23,772 nucleotides of DNA from Thermoflexales bacterium. Lineage in GTDB: Bacteria > Chloroflexota > Anaerolineae > Fen-1058. The first letter of the stretch is position 1. Every line of letters begins with the position of its first letter. Shown piece after piece: positions 7,068 through 16,082 of the stretch. The position numbers were made by a program, and so were the translations under genes. Below the pieces are notes generated by a model. The model was not told the origin of the DNA. It searched no databases and worked only from the letters and a program-made list of their open reading frames with translations. The DNA lies in the NCBI GenBank assembly GCA_016931085.1, contig JAFGFO010000073.1, positions 1 through 23,772 on the forward strand, written 5' to 3'.

Positions 7068-8893
7068 CGCGCTTCAACCTCCTTGCGAAACGAGATCGCC
7101 CGGCGGGCGCAGACCTGGGCGCAGACTTCACAGCCTGTGCACAGCAGCGGGTCGATCCAGGCCAAGGCGCGCCCCGTTTTCGCATCCACCTGCTCGCTCT
7201 TGACGATGGCCGGGCAGCCCACCCGGAAGCACAGGCCGCAGCCGTTGCAGCGCTCCGTGTCGACAGTCAGCGCCTGCCACTTCTGCTTGGCCTCTGGCAA
7301 CAGGGCGCACTCTCGGCGGGCGATGATGACTGCCGGCCCGCTTGCCTGCAGGCAATCCCGCAGGGCCAGTTCCACTTCTTTGAGATTGTACGAGTCCACC
7401 GTGTGCACTCGCTCGATGCCGAACGAGCGCACCAGGGTCTCGAAATCGACCGCGTGCGCCGGCTGCTGGCTGAGCGTTTTGCCCGTGCCGGGGTGTTCCT
7501 GGTGGCCGGTCATGGCCGTGGTGCGGTTATCCAGGATGAGAACGATCGTATCGCTCTTGTTGTAGGCCACGTTCAACAGGGCTGGCATGCCGGTGTGGAA
7601 AAAGGTCGAATCGCCGATGACCGCCACGTGCTTTTGGGTGATGCCGGCCAGGCTGACGCCGTGGGCCTGGCCGATGCTGGCGCCCATACAGCCGCAGGTA
7701 TGCAGTGCTGCCAGGGGCGGCAGGAAACCCAGCGTGTAGCAGCCGATGTCGCCGCTGACGACCAGCTTGAGCTTGTTGGTGACCACGAATACCCCCCGGT
7801 GTGGGCAGCCTGGGCAGAGCAGGGGGGGGCGCCCCGGAAGACGACGCGTCTCGTCTGTCTCCCCCCCCGCTTGCGGCGACCGAAGGAAGGGCTGGGGGGG
7901 GACCGGCAGCAGCCCGGCCTGGATAGCGCTCTGGCGCACCAGGGCTGGATCAAGCTCGCCGCAGATAGGAAAGATGCTCTTGCCCTCTACTGGGATGCCC
8001 ATCAGCCTGATTTCTTCTTCGATAAACGGATCTAATTCCTCGATGACGATCAGCCGCTCTACGCGGGCCGCGAAATCGCGGATCAATTGCTTGGGCAAGG
8101 GATAAGTTAGCCCTAGCTTGAGGAAAGAAGCGTCTGGAAAGACCTCGCGCGCGTACTGGTAGGCCACGCTGCTCGTGACGATGCCCAGGCTGGTGTGGCC
8201 AGAAGCGTTCATTTCCACCCGGTTGCCGGCAAAGGTCTCGGCGAACTCACTTAGCCGCTCGATGCGCTGCTCAATGATCGGGTGGCGCCGCCGGGCGTTG
8301 CCAGGCACCATCACGTACTTGGCGCGATCGATGCGATATTCCCTGGGGCCGCCGCGCTCGGGGTGGATTGGCTGCCCCAACTCGACCAGCGTGTGCGAGT
8401 GAGAGATGCGGGTGGTCAGCCGCAGCATCACAGGAGTATCGAACTGCTCGCTGATGCTCAGCGCCACCCCCACCATGTCTTTGGCCTCCTGGCTATCGCT
8501 AGGCTCCAGGCAGGGGACACGGGCGAACTTGGCGTAGCGGCGATTGTCCTGCTCGTTCTGCGAGCTGTGCATGGCCGGGTCGTCGGCCGAAATGACGACC
8601 AGCCCGGCCTCCATACCGGTCATCGAAGCGTAAAAGAACGCGTCGGCGGCCACGTTGAGGCCGACGTGTTTCATCACCGCCATCGCGCGCTGCCCGGCGT
8701 AGGCCGCCCCGATCGCGACGTCCAATGCCACCTTTTCGTTGGGAGACCATTCGGCGTATACCCCCTCGTAATGCACCAGCTTTTCCATGATCTCGGTGCT
8801 GGGAGTGCCGGGATACGCCGCCGCCACCCGCACGCCGGCCTCCCATGCCCCGCGTGCCACCGCTTCGTTGCCCGATAAGAGTTCTCTTTGCAT
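7064..8893 (-). CDS. iorA: Indolepyruvate:ferredoxin oxidoreductase, alpha subunit
   Basis: A 609-residue catalytic subunit. In order it has an N-terminal pyrimidine-binding domain (GNEAVARGAWEAGVRVAAAYPGTPSTEI), the thiamine diphosphate domain near residues 380-460 (GDIGCYTLGFLPPL, CMGASIGQAHG, GDSTFFHTGMPAL, NRTTAMTGHQEHPGTG) and a C-terminal 2[4Fe-4S] ferredoxin domain. The clusters are CNGCGLCFRVGCPAI and LCTGCEVCAQVCARRA. All eight cluster cysteines appear present. I use the ATG at 8893, 6 nt from AGGAG, rather than the GTG three bases upstream. It forms a tight pair with iorB. Oxygen-sensitive ferredoxin chemistry implies an anaerobic or microaerobic lifestyle. Confidence 0.95.
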   Translation of the reverse strand: MQRELLSGNEAVARGAWEAGVRVAAAYPGTPSTEIMEKLVHYEGVYAEWSPNEKVALDVAIGAAYAGQRAMAVMKHVGLNVAADAFFYASMTGMEAGLVVISADDPAMHSSQNEQDNRRYAKFARVPCLEPSDSQEAKDMVGVALSISEQFDTPVMLRLTTRISHSHTLVELGQPIHPERGGPREYRIDRAKYVMVPGNARRRHPIIEQRIERLSEFAETFAGNRVEMNASGHTSLGIVTSSVAYQYAREVFPDASFLKLGLTYPLPKQLIRDFAARVERLIVIEELDPFIEEEIRLMGIPVEGKSIFPICGELDPALVRQSAIQAGLLPVPPQPFLRSPQAGGETDETRRLPGRPPLLCPGCPHRGVFVVTNKLKLVVSGDIGCYTLGFLPPLAALHTCGCMGASIGQAHGVSLAGITQKHVAVIGDSTFFHTGMPALLNVAYNKSDTIVLILDNRTTAMTGHQEHPGTGKTLSQQPAHAVDFETLVRSFGIERVHTVDSYNLKEVELALRDCLQASGPAVIIARRECALLPEAKQKWQALTVDTERCNGCGLCFRVGCPAIVKSEQVDAKTGRALAWIDPLLCTGCEVCAQVCARRAISFRKEVEAR

Positions 8894-8916
8894 CACCTGC
8901 TCCTATCTCGATATTC

Positions 8917-8954
8917 AGGTGCAACGCACCTCGCGAAGCGGGTGCGTTGCACCT
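8917..8954. repeat. Dispersed hairpin, AGGTGCAAC family
   Basis: Perfect 14-bp arms AGGTGCAACGCACC / GGTGCGTTGCACCT enclose T-CGC-GAA-GCG, so the inner part can also pair. It lies between the CBS-ACT gene and iorA. A diverged copy occurs at 13437. No T-run follows, so it is not a standard terminator, but it could stabilise or attenuate the polycistronic RNA. Confidence 0.8.
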
Positions 8955-8962
8955 ACCAATCC

Positions 8963-9610
8963 CTAATCGGCCCGGCAGACGTGCACGATTTCTGCTCCCA
9001 TCTCTTTCAAAGCCGGGATCAGGACGTCTTCGCTCACCCCTTCCAGGCGGAAGGTAAAGTAGACGTAGCCTGGGTCCCCGTCCCGGAAAGAAACGACGGC
9101 GCACAAATTCCCTCCCAGGTGGGCGATCAAGCCGGTCATGTGGGCCAACTCGCCTGGCACGTCGGGCGCGCGCAGCGTGATGCGCAGCACCGCCTGCCCG
9201 CCGCCCAGGATTTGGACAAAAGCTTTGAAGATATCGGTCTCGGTGATCACCCCTACCACCTGCTCGCCGCGCATCACCGGCAGGCAGCCGATCTCGTGCT
9301 TGACCATCACCCAGGCGGCCTCCTCGATCGGGGTCTCCTCAGAAACCGTGATAGGCGGGCTGCTCATCACTTCTCGAACCTTGAGGTTCGCCAGCAGGTA
9401 ATTGGCTTCAAAGATCGAGAGGGTGGTCGCCAACGAAGGCGAGGCGCGCTGCAAGTCCATCTGCGTGACGATGCCGACCAGCTTGTCCTTCTTGTCGATC
9501 ACGGGCAAGTAGCTGACCTTGTTTTCGCGAATGAGGCGAAAGGCCTCGGCGACTGAAGCGTCGGGTGCGATCGTGATCGGTTGGGGAGTCATACGGTCTT
9601 TGACTAGCAT
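8963..9610 (-). CDS. CBS-pair and ACT domain protein (AcuB-like)
   Basis: A 215-residue soluble protein. Two CBS repeats occupy about residues 1-60 (VKDRMTPQPITIAPDASVAEAF...SYLPVIDKKDKLVGIVTQMD) and 76-130 (VREVMSSPPITVSEETPIEEAA...GCLPVMRGEQVVGVITETD). A C-terminal ACT domain follows at about 138-212 (RITLRAPDVPGELAHMTGLIAHLGGNL). CBS pairs usually bind adenylates and ACT domains bind amino acids, so the protein is likely a sensor. No DNA-binding or catalytic domain is seen. The ATG has AAAGGAG 5 nt upstream. It sits between the transporter genes and iorA, which suggests it reports energy or amino acid status to this pathway (inference). Confidence 0.88.
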   Translation of the reverse strand: MLVKDRMTPQPITIAPDASVAEAFRLIRENKVSYLPVIDKKDKLVGIVTQMDLQRASPSLATTLSIFEANYLLANLKVREVMSSPPITVSEETPIEEAAWVMVKHEIGCLPVMRGEQVVGVITETDIFKAFVQILGGGQAVLRITLRAPDVPGELAHMTGLIAHLGGNLCAVVSFRDGDPGYVYFTFRLEGVSEDVLIPALKEMGAEIVHVCRAD

Positions 9611-9623
9611 ATCGTCTCCTTTC

Positions 9624-10358
9624 TCAAGCTTGACAGACCTTGCCGGCCCGCCCCAGGTAGGCTCTTTGCACCCGCTCGTCGGCGGCCAACTGGGCGGCCG
9701 GCCCTTCCAGGATCGCCTGGCCGGATTCCATCACGTAGGCCCGATCGGCCAGATCCAGCGCGGCCCGGGCGTTCTGTTCGACGATCAGGAGAGTCATGCC
9801 GCGCGCGCGCAGCTCGGCCGAAACTCGCAAGATTTCCTTGACGAGCAGCGGCGCCAGTCCCAGCGAGGGTTCGTCCATCAACAGCAGACTGGGCTTGGCC
9901 ATCCAGGCCCGGCCGAGCGCGACCATCTGCTGCTCGCCGCCCGACAGGGTGCCAGCCGCCTGCTTGAGGCGATCCTTCAGGCGGGGAAAGATCGACAAGA
10001 CAAACTCGAGGTCTCGCTCGACGGCGGATTTGCCGTCTCGCCTGTAACGATGGTAAGCGCCAAGCACCAGGTTGTCCAGCACGCTCATGGTGCTAAAGAG
10101 CTGCCGCCGTTCGGGCACCTGGCTGATGCCCAGGTTAACGATCTTTTCGGGGCCTAGCTTGGCAATCGGGCGACCGTCTAGCGTGATCGTGCCGCTGTGG
10201 GCCGGGGTCACGCCCGAGATCGTGTTCACCAACGTGGTCTTGCCGGCCCCGTTGGGCCCGATCACGGCGACGATCTCGCCCTCGGTCACGTGCAGCGAGG
10301 CATCCCGCAGCGCATGTATTCGCCCATAGTAGGTATTGACTTGCTCTAGCTCTAGCAT
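9624..10358 (-). CDS. livF: LIV-type ABC transporter ATP-binding protein LivF
   Basis: A 244-residue ABC ATPase with Walker A GPNGAGKTT (residues 34-42), the signature LSGGEQQMVALGRAW, Walker B LLLMDEPSLGLAP and a normal switch region (LLIVEQNARAAL). The PSLGLAPLLV wording after Walker B separates LivF from LivG. It pairs with LivG to energise import of hydrophobic or aromatic amino acids through LivHM. The ATG at 10358 fits the family start (MLELEQVNTYYG). It has no Shine-Dalgarno, because the whole 34-bp gap to livG is a heptamer repeat array. Confidence 0.92.
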   Translation of the reverse strand: MLELEQVNTYYGRIHALRDASLHVTEGEIVAVIGPNGAGKTTLVNTISGVTPAHSGTITLDGRPIAKLGPEKIVNLGISQVPERRQLFSTMSVLDNLVLGAYHRYRRDGKSAVERDLEFVLSIFPRLKDRLKQAAGTLSGGEQQMVALGRAWMAKPSLLLMDEPSLGLAPLLVKEILRVSAELRARGMTLLIVEQNARAALDLADRAYVMESGQAILEGPAAQLAADERVQRAYLGRAGKVCQA

Positions 10359-10392
10359 TAACAATTAACAATTAATAATTAACAATTAACAA

Positions 10393-10397
<5 letters not shown>
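10358..10397. repeat. Heptanucleotide array, TTAACAA type, livG-livF junction
   Basis: Five 7-bp units in perfect register (TTAACAA, TTAACAA, TTAATAA, TTAACAA, TTAACAA) plus TTAAC. On the minus strand it begins within the livG stop TAA and runs to the livF ATG, so it is the entire intergenic sequence. Confidence 0.9.
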
Positions 10398-11171
<774 letters not shown>

Positions 11172-11175
<4 letters not shown>

Positions 11176-12329
11176 GAGCTCTTCTCCTGTGCGCCGGAAT
11201 CGACCTGATTGCTGACTTGCCCCGACCGGAGGTTGGCATTTGCCCCGACCGGAGGTTGGCATTTGCTCGTCTGCCGGTGCCGCCATCTTTGCACCGCCTT
11301 GACCGTGCCGGTGGTGAGCCCCTCGGGCATGAAAATCATGATCAGCACCAACACGATGCCATACATGATCAACTCGTACTCGCCGCCTCGGATGTGCAAC
11401 AAGCTTTCAACCTGAGATTGGATCACGTCCCTGAGGATAAAGATGACCCCCACGCCAAAGGGAGCGCCCCAGATGCTCGACAAGCCGCCCACGGTGGCCA
11501 TGACAACCAGCTCGACCGAGGCTTGAAATCTGAAGGGGTTGGGAGAAACGGCGCTTTGGAAATGCGCGTAAAGGCTGCCGGCCAGGCTGGCGAACACGGC
11601 GCTGATCACCAGGGCCTGCACCTTGTAGCGCTCGGCGTCCACGCCGCTGGCGCTCGTCGCCATCTCGCTGGTGTGCACGGCGCGCAAGGCGCGCCCCGTG
11701 CGCGAGTTCACGATGTTCATAGCCAGGATGATGACGCCGATCGCCGCGCCCCAGACGAGGAAATAATAGCGTTGCATGGGCCACAGCTTGAAAGAATCCC
11801 CCAGGGACAGCCTAGGCACGCCCGTCAGGCCATCGTGGCCGCCCGTGATCGCCGGAAATTGCCCGCCCAGGATGTAAATGATGACCCCCAGCCCCAAGGT
11901 TGCCATGGCCAGGTAGTTCCCCTTGAGTCTCAGGATAGGCCGCCCTACCAGGTAGGCAAAGCCACCCACCAGGGCCATGCTGGCCAGCATAGCCAGCCAG
12001 GGCCACCACCAGGTGTCGGCTATGCCGGGCAGAAGCTTGTGCCGGACTGCCAGCGTCGACAGGATGCCGGAGCTGTAGGCCCCCAGGGCATAGAATCCGG
12101 CCTGGCCCAGTGACACCTGGCCGGCGTAGCCCATGAGCAGGTTGAGTCCAACCACGACGATGCTCAGAATGCCAATCCGGATCATGGTGTCCATGGTCAC
12201 CACCCGGCCGGTGAGATCGCTAAAGCGCAGGCCAAACGGTCTGAAGACGTCTATCGCTCCCAGCGCCCCGATCACGAGGGCCAGCGTCACGATACCGATG
12301 GTGTTGAGATGTGCACGCAGGAATTTCAT
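11172..12329 (-). CDS. livM: LIV-type ABC transporter permease LivM
   Basis: A 385-residue inner-membrane permease with about ten hydrophobic segments and the family motifs LLMGYAGQVSLGQAGFYALGAYSSG and the cytoplasmic-loop NSRTGRALRAVHTSEMATSASGVDAERYK, which contacts the ATPases. It partners LivH as the translocation pore. The ATG at 12329 overlaps the livH stop by one base (TAATG). After the expected family end (FMPEGLTTGTVKAVQRWRHRQ), the ORF continues for about 32 residues. Part of that tail is encoded by two direct copies of a 23-bp repeat, so the tail is probably a repeat-derived addition. Confidence 0.92.
11217..11262. repeat. 23-bp tandem duplication in the livM 3' end
   Basis: Two identical adjacent copies of a 23-bp unit (TTGCCCCGACCGGAGGTTGG plus CAT), the first starting at 11217 and the second at 11240. 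Because 23 is not a multiple of three, the copies are read in different frames. On the minus strand they give KCQPPVGA and then NANLRSGQ in LivM. Confidence 0.85.
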
Positions 12330-13342
12330 TAGCCCTCTGCACTCTTTTCTCCCCCGCCGATAAGGCCTTGCGGCCTGAAGAGGAGAATCGCAATCAAGAT
12401 GACGAAGGATATGACACTCTTGTAAGTGGGATTGGTGACGCCCGCCGCGATATTTTCGACAACGCCTAGCAGCAATCCGCCCATCACGGCCCCGGGCGCG
12501 CTCACCAACCCGCCCAAGATCGCTGCCACAAAGCCGCGCAGGCCCAGCATAAGCCCCATATCGTAAGTGGGGCGGGTGATGGGGCCCATCACGATGCCGC
12601 CCACCGCACCCAGGGCGGCCGCCAGGGCGAAGGAGAGCAACGACATGCGGCTGGGGTCGATGCCCATCAACTGCGCGGCCCGCCGGTTGACGGCGCAGGC
12701 GCGCAGCGCCTTGCCCATCAGGGTTCGCTCCAGAAAGATGTAGAGGAGAACCAACACCAACGCCAGGGTAGCCCAGATCCAGAAAGTTTGAGCCTGGATG
12801 GTCACCCCACCCAGGCGAATGATGTGGTCCTCGAGAGCCTGGGTGCTAAAGGCTGGCAAGACGTACGGATCCGCCCCCCACACCAGCAGCGCGCCGGCCC
12901 TCAAGATGCTGGTGACGCCGATGGTGATGATGATCAACGTGACGGGCGGCGAGTGGCGAGCCGGGTAGATGGTCAGCCGCTCCATCACGACGCCGAGCAG
13001 TGTGGTCAGCAGCACACTGCTCGCGATGGATACAGCCAGCTTGGGGGCTGGGGCTAAGGGCATGGGCAACTCGTTCACTGTAATACAGATCAGAGCGCCC
13101 AACATCACAAACTCGCCCTGGGCAAAGTTGATGATGCCGGTCACGCTGTAGACGACCACAAAGCCCAGGGCCATCAAGGCATAGATGCTTCCCCCGCGCA
13201 CGCCGTCGAGTGCCAGTTGAGCGTAATGGCGCGGCTGCAAATTCTTCTGGGAGCCCAGCCAGATACACAGCACCGCCACCGCCACGGTCACGCTAACGGT
13301 TATAACTATCCTTTTCAACTGGTCAGAGCTGACTTGGGGCAT
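12329..13342 (-). CDS. livH: LIV-type ABC transporter permease LivH
   Basis: A 337-residue inner-membrane permease. Family motifs are GSIYALMALGFVVVYSVTGIINFAQGEFVMLGA, the EAA-like loop ERTLMGKALRACAVNRRAAQLMGID, and GGIVMGPITRPTYDMGLMLGLRGFVAAILGGLVSAPGAVMGGLLLGVVE. It is somewhat longer than typical LivH (about 290) because of an extra N-terminal hydrophobic segment (residues 11-30). The ATG at 13342 has only a weak Shine-Dalgarno (GGA). A strong GC-rich hairpin sits just upstream in the gap to livK, which could uncouple expression of the binding protein from the membrane parts. Confidence 0.93.
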   Translation of the reverse strand: MPQVSSDQLKRIVITVSVTVAVAVLCIWLGSQKNLQPRHYAQLALDGVRGGSIYALMALGFVVVYSVTGIINFAQGEFVMLGALICITVNELPMPLAPAPKLAVSIASSVLLTTLLGVVMERLTIYPARHSPPVTLIIITIGVTSILRAGALLVWGADPYVLPAFSTQALEDHIIRLGGVTIQAQTFWIWATLALVLVLLYIFLERTLMGKALRACAVNRRAAQLMGIDPSRMSLLSFALAAALGAVGGIVMGPITRPTYDMGLMLGLRGFVAAILGGLVSAPGAVMGGLLLGVVENIAAGVTNPTYKSVISFVILIAILLFRPQGLIGGGEKSAEG

Positions 13343-13356
13343 CGTTTTCCGTGAAA

Positions 13357-13390
13357 GGTTGGGGGACAGGCTGTTGCCTGGCCCCCAACC
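13357..13390. repeat. GC-rich hairpin between livK and livH
   Basis: Arms GGTTGGGGGACAGG / CCTGGCCCCCAACC are 14 bp with one mismatch and a 6-nt loop (CTGTTG). On the transcribed minus strand it lies about 15 nt upstream of the livH ATG and is followed only by TTT. It is therefore more likely a stabilising or attenuating hairpin than a full terminator. Confidence 0.7.
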
Positions 13391-13436
13391 GGCGCTGCCA
13401 TTCTATGGGAGCTTGCAGGCTACTTTGAAAATAGCC

Positions 13437-13470
13437 AGGTGCAACCCACCTCGGAAGGTGGGTCGCACCT
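13437..13470. repeat. Dispersed hairpin, AGGTGCAAC family, second copy
   Basis: Arms AGGTGCAACCCACC / GGTGGGTCGCACCT have one mismatch and a TCGGAA loop. It is a diverged sister of the element at 8917-8954. It lies 14 bp beyond the livK stop on the transcribed strand and forms a double-hairpin spacer with 13357-13390. Confidence 0.75.
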
Positions 13471-13484
13471 ACGCATAGCCCCCT

Positions 13485-14711
13485 TTACTTCCACTCCGAC
13501 TCGGGGAACGCGACCCACTTGCTGTTCTGGACCTTGACGAACAGCAGGGACTCTTTGGTCAGGCCGTTGTGATCGCTGGGGCTAAAGCTAAACGTGCCGC
13601 TGATGCCTGGCCAATTCTTGACCTTGTTTTCCAGGTAATCACGCACGCCGGCGCGCTGTTCCTCGAGGCTCTGGCCATCCTTCAGACTCTTGAGGGCATC
13701 GATGGCCATCATCAAGCCATCCCAGGCGTGGCCGCCAAAGGTGCTGATCGCTTCCCCATTGGTGTGCTCGGTATAGTCCTTGATATACTTGGCCAGGACG
13801 GCCTTTTGCGGGTCGCTGTCGGCCACCTGGTCGAGGACGGTGACCTTGCCGCAAGGGAACACGGTCCCTTCCGCCGCCGCGCCAGCCGTGTTGATAAAGG
13901 GCTGGTTGCACACGCCGTGACCGAGGGTGATGAGAATATCGGGCATGGCCGTGCGCACGGCGAGGGTGGCCAGGGAGGCCACCGGCGGCGTTGAGCCGAT
14001 CTCGACCGCCTGGCAGCCGCTGGCCTCGGCGCCGGCTACCTGGGCCGAGAACTCGGTGTCTGTACTGGCATAGCCAGCCTCATACACGACTTGCAGGCCG
14101 GCCTTGGTTGCCGCCGCTTTGAACTCGGCCAGGCAGTCCTTGCCGTAACCGTCGTCGGTGTAGAGGATGCAAACGTTCGATATCCCCTTCGCTTTCAGAT
14201 AAGCCGCCTGCCACTCGCCGGCGTGCCCGTTGGTCTGGGGCGTCTTGAACATCCACTTGTACTGCTGGCCATCCTTGTTGGTGGTAATGGCCTTGGCCGA
14301 GGCCATCGAAATGCAGGCGGTCTCGTTCTCTTCGCAGACGGGGATGTGGGCCACGCTAGTGCCGCTGCCGGTGGTCGAGACCACCACGACGACCTCGTCC
14401 TCCTGGATCAAGCGGGTCACGTTGCTGACGGCCTTGTCAGCAGCGTTCTCGTCGTCGTAGATGATGATTTCCACCGCGTGCTTGACGCCGTCGGGCCCGG
14501 TGATGCCGCCGGCAGCGTTGATCTGCTTTTGGATCATTTCGGCCGTCTTGGCCTCCGGCAAGCCAAGCGTCGCATTGGTGCCGGTGGCCGACGAATTAAA
14601 GCCAATTTTATAGACCTTGCCTGTCTTGGCTTGGCCGGGTCCGCAGGCCGTCAAGGCCAAAGCGCTTACGATCAACAAAGCTACAATCACAAACAGTCGA
14701 CGTGAGATCAT
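13485..14711 (-). CDS. livK: LIV-type ABC transporter substrate-binding lipoprotein
   Basis: A 408-residue periplasmic-binding-fold protein. The signal sequence (RRLFVIVALLIVSALALTAC) ends in a lipobox, LTAC, with Cys23 as the likely lipidation site; a lipid anchor suits a cell without a conventional diffusible periplasm. The body has the type I binding-protein pattern for branched-chain or aromatic amino acids: YKIGFNSSATG, GGITGPDG...EIIIYDDENAADKAVSNVTRLI, TGSGTSVAHIPV and a YTDDGYGKDCLAEFKAAA segment. AGGAGG lies 8 nt before the ATG. It delivers substrate to LivHM. The family also binds other small molecules, so specificity is inferred from context. Confidence 0.92.
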   Translation of the reverse strand: MISRRLFVIVALLIVSALALTACGPGQAKTGKVYKIGFNSSATGTNATLGLPEAKTAEMIQKQINAAGGITGPDGVKHAVEIIIYDDENAADKAVSNVTRLIQEDEVVVVVSTTGSGTSVAHIPVCEENETACISMASAKAITTNKDGQQYKWMFKTPQTNGHAGEWQAAYLKAKGISNVCILYTDDGYGKDCLAEFKAAATKAGLQVVYEAGYASTDTEFSAQVAGAEASGCQAVEIGSTPPVASLATLAVRTAMPDILITLGHGVCNQPFINTAGAAAEGTVFPCGKVTVLDQVADSDPQKAVLAKYIKDYTEHTNGEAISTFGGHAWDGLMMAIDALKSLKDGQSLEEQRAGVRDYLENKVKNWPGISGTFSFSPSDHNGLTKESLLFVKVQNSKWVAFPESEWK

Positions 14712-14785
14712 TTTTTTCTTCCTCCTTGGAAAATTATTGAGCCATTAGATCACTATGAACTGTTGGCAGCGTTTCTGGTGTTATT

Positions 14786-15874
14786 TCACGGCGCACAAGT
14801 CACGACCTCCCGCAGGGCAGCCACGAAGGCAACATTTTCCTCCGGCAGGCCAAAACTGAAGCGCAGGTGATTTGGCACGCCCCAGGCATCCAGCACGGTT
14901 GTGATAAACCCCCGTTCCAGCAGCGCCCGGCTCACTTCGGCGCCGGGCCGGCCCGCGTCGATGGCCAAAAAGTTGGCGTGGGATGGGATGTAGCGCACTC
15001 CCAAAGCCGCCAGCTCTCGGTAGAAAAAGGCCTTGGCGGTTTCGTTGGCCTCCAGACTGCGCTGCACGTGCTCGTCGTCGTCCAGGGCGGCCAGGGCCGC
15101 CGCCTGCGCCAGCCGGTTGACGTTGAACGGTGGGCGGGCGCGCTCGACGTAATCGATGACCTGCTCGTGGGCCAGCATGTAGCCTACCCGCAGACCGGCC
15201 AGGCCGTACACCTTGGAAAACGAACGCAGCACGATCAGGTTCTGCCGCTCGCCCCGAAGATGATCCAGGCCATGGGCATAGTGCGGGTCGGCCGCCGCGT
15301 ATTCATAATAAGCCTCGTCCAGGACCACCGGCACGCGCTCCGGCACGCGTTCCAAGAATGTGTTCAAAGCCTGGGCGTCTACCGCCGTGCCGGTGGGATT
15401 GTTGGGGTTACACACAAACACCAGGCGGGTGCGCTCGGTGACGGCCGCCGCCATGGCTTCCAGGTCGTGCGTATAGTCCTTCAGGGGGATGGCTACCAGC
15501 CGGGCGCCCGCCTCGGTGGCGCGCAGCAGGAAGCTGATGAACGACCCGTGCGCCATGATCACCTCGTCGCCAGGATTGACCAGGGCTAGACACAACAGCA
15601 GCACCCACTCGTCGGCCCCGTTGCTCAGGGCGATGTTGGCCGGGCTGACTTCCCACTTGCTGGCCAGGGCCTTTTTGAGGGCCGTGCTGCCCGCGTCGGG
15701 ATAGCGATTGACCCGGCTGCTCGCCTCCCGCAGAGCCGCCATCGCCTTGGGCGAGGGCCCCAGCGGGTTCTCATTGGACGACAGATCCACCACCTGCTCC
15801 ACGCCAGGCGGTACGCTGGGTGGTTTGTAGGCTGGCAGGCCGGCGATATGAGGTTTGAACGGCAAACTTGTCAT
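14786..15874 (-). CDS. HisC-like PLP-dependent aminotransferase
   Basis: A 362-residue fold-type I aminotransferase of the histidinol-phosphate group: LSSNENPLGPSPKAM, YPDAGSTALKKALA, NPNNPTGTAVD, VVLDEAYYEYA and the PLP-lysine motif RSFSKVYGLAGLRVGY (Lys221). The family contains histidinol-phosphate and aromatic amino acid aminotransferases, which are hard to separate by motif. No other histidine gene is nearby, while the next ten genes downstream form an uptake and 2-oxoacid oxidation cluster. I therefore favour an aromatic aminotransferase over HisC. The ATG at 15874 is preferred, because the upstream ATG at 15916 lies inside the predicted promoter. Confidence 0.88.
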   Translation of the reverse strand: MTSLPFKPHIAGLPAYKPPSVPPGVEQVVDLSSNENPLGPSPKAMAALREASSRVNRYPDAGSTALKKALASKWEVSPANIALSNGADEWVLLLCLALVNPGDEVIMAHGSFISFLLRATEAGARLVAIPLKDYTHDLEAMAAAVTERTRLVFVCNPNNPTGTAVDAQALNTFLERVPERVPVVLDEAYYEYAAADPHYAHGLDHLRGERQNLIVLRSFSKVYGLAGLRVGYMLAHEQVIDYVERARPPFNVNRLAQAAALAALDDDEHVQRSLEANETAKAFFYRELAALGVRYIPSHANFLAIDAGRPGAEVSRALLERGFITTVLDAWGVPNHLRFSFGLPEENVAFVAALREVVTCAP

Positions 15875-15904
15875 TCTGGTCTCGCCTTGCGCAAACTGGC
15901 GGTT

Positions 15905-15933
15905 AGAGTAACACATATTGCCCTCTGTGTCAA
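15905..15933 (-). promoter_or_regulatory. Candidate promoter heading the leftward catabolic cluster
   Basis: On the minus strand a perfect TTGACA (15933-15928) is followed after 17 bp by TACTCT (15910-15905). The predicted start near 15898 gives a 24-nt leader to the ATG at 15874. The -10 is weak (3 of 6), so an activator may be needed. Confidence 0.45.
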
Positions 15934-15981
15934 GTTGGGGCGGGTCTGGGGGTGTGGTTCACGTTTTTGCGCGCGCTGTCC

Positions 15982-16010
15982 GTAGGGGCGGGTTTCAAAC
16001 CCGCTCCTAC
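15982..16010. repeat. Dispersed hairpin, GTAGGGGC family
   Basis: Arms GTAGGGGCGGGTTT / AAACCCGCTCCTAC around a single C, with one mismatch. It lies in the divergent promoter region and ends exactly where the -35 of the DUF4230 promoter begins. Confidence 0.75.
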
Positions 16011-16039
16011 TTGGCCACTTGGCGCAATTATAATATAAT
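16011..16039 (+). promoter_or_regulatory. Promoter for the DUF4230 gene
   Basis: TTGGCC (16011-16016), 17 bp, then a perfect TATAAT (16034-16039). A second overlapping TATAAT starts at 16029. The predicted start near 16046 leaves a leader of about 37 nt with GAGGGG before the ATG at 16083. Confidence 0.55.
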
Positions 16040-16082
16040 AGGGTAGAGCAGTGTGCTCGTATGTGTATCAACAGAGGGGAAG

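Noticed and set aside
6585..8035. Rightward ORFs of 326 codons each over iorB and iorA
   Set aside because: Antisense to motif-rich iorA and iorB. The translations are rich in A, R, H, Q and D without any recognisable domain.
11217..12113. Rightward ORF of 298 codons over livM
   Set aside because: The translation is dominated by H, D, Q, R and P, as expected for the complement of a membrane-protein gene. No start signal.
13357..13390. Intrinsic terminator between livK and livH
   Set aside because: The stem is strong, but only three T residues follow on the transcribed strand and the downstream genes are clearly part of the same transporter.
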